From Cordylochernes scorpioides (Eukaryota; Arthropoda; Arachnida; Pseudoscorpiones; Chernetidae): 64,000 nt of DNA. Location of the stretch: positions 68,504,488 to 68,568,487 of the forward strand of contig CP092877.1 of the NCBI GenBank assembly GCA_030710605.1. The letters are read 5' to 3'. Position numbers and translations under genes: made by a program. Of the stretch, positions 63,490 to 64,000 are shown piece by piece; position 1 is the first letter of the stretch, and every line of letters starts with the position of its first letter. The notes under the pieces are model-generated. The model saw nothing but the letters and a program-made list of their open reading frames with translations. It made no database searches and was not told the origin of the DNA.

Positions 63490-64000
63490 ATAATCTAATT
63501 GGCATATCCTCTGCCGCTCCAGGGCGCCCAAACACGGGCTGGCTAACCTGATTACGACATCGATCACATCGCGCCGGCAGTCGTCGCTTTAAAACTGCCG
63601 CGTATTGCTGCGGTGTCTGGGACATACCTTCACCGCTAATGTTTCACTTTCTGCTACCTGGCCTACTTGGCAGGGTGGAGACGGAGTAGAGCTCAAGGTA
63701 CATCAAGTCAGAATGCCTAACTCAGCACTCTAGTGCTGTTTTTATGCTTAAATCTCGGACTATAATGTGGGCAGTTAGTGACCTCTTTTCTTCTAAGTGA
63801 AATAAATGCAAAGGCAGTTCAATGTTGGCACTTCAAGAATTCCGTTAGGCAAGTCAATGGTAGGCTTGGACCTGTATAAGATTGCGCCACCTTAAAGTAA
63901 TTTATTTTGCTAAATAATAAAATAAAAGTTCTATGTAAGACTGGATTACAGGTCCTTGATGCTGATAGCATAAACTGCCTTTCTAGCTTAGAATCTCATG
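63490..64000. other. unique sequence after the minisatellite
   Basis: GC-moderate to 63640, then AT-rich. No gene, repeat or RNA recognised. Confidence 0.3.

Noticed and set aside
61264-63551. Three overlapping plus-strand ORFs of 726-744 codons
   Set aside because: They are the same stop-free 55-bp repeat read in three frames, starting in flanking noncoding sequence. Composition and periodicity are those of a minisatellite.

Overview
The window is metazoan nuclear DNA, probably from an arthropod. It is AT-rich, full of transposable-element debris, and contains two 100-N assembly gaps (14263-14362 and 53763-53862). I see no prokaryotic or organellar features. The only host gene I can support is on the minus strand. 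Two exons, 24942-25166 and 21047-21259, each encode one ten-cysteine follistatin/Kazal unit, and both are phase 1 at each end. The sequences look most like the follistatin-domain stretch of agrin. The gene must extend beyond what I can recognise here.

Layout: 1-657 is the 5' part of a Ty3/gypsy-type gag ORF on the minus strand. At 991-1121 there is a 59-bp perfect palindrome, and at 1244-1945 a complete miniature LTR element (TRIM) with a tRNA-Ala-like primer site. 2-7 kb holds MITEs, a tRNA-derived SINE and a Tigger/pogo-like element with a transposase remnant (6451-7271). 7.3-19.5 kb is a tandem segmental duplication. Copy 1 (7290-14262) carries an extra insertion that includes a 374-bp tandem array. 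Copy 2 is 14363-19535. The first assembly gap lies where copy 2 runs into a 105-bp-arm palindrome. 20-26.5 kb holds the agrin-like exons, two short satellites, and a cluster of TAATCC homeodomain-type sites. 28-31 kb has a SINE and a broken Helitron ORF. 31.3-34.8 kb is a 47-bp minisatellite of about 75 units. 38405-42776 is an intact, apparently young Ty1/copia element with nearly identical LTRs, inserted into an older MITE. 43.7-53 kb is rich in Penelope-like remnants. 53-60.6 kb is mixed MITE fragments and spacer. 61315-63489 is a 55-bp minisatellite of exactly 40 units.

The most interesting signal is RNA-level. Several loci carry hammerhead ribozyme architecture of the kind known from Penelope-like retroelements: an apparently complete type I motif at 52383-52436 (+), close variants at 45765-45819 (+) and 50453-50495 (-), and a long fold-back variant at 45462-45573. 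A separate dispersed family (called MITE-B here, and the unit of the 374-bp array) places GAAA and CTGATGA next to a helix whose two strands covary between copies. That is the order expected of a circularly permuted, type II-like hammerhead, but helix I is not convincing.

There is no operon logic here. The elements interact mainly by nesting: copia inside MITE-A, MITE-A inside MITE-B, and a minisatellite growing from a Penelope-like fragment. All family assignments come from reading the sequence. No database search was run.
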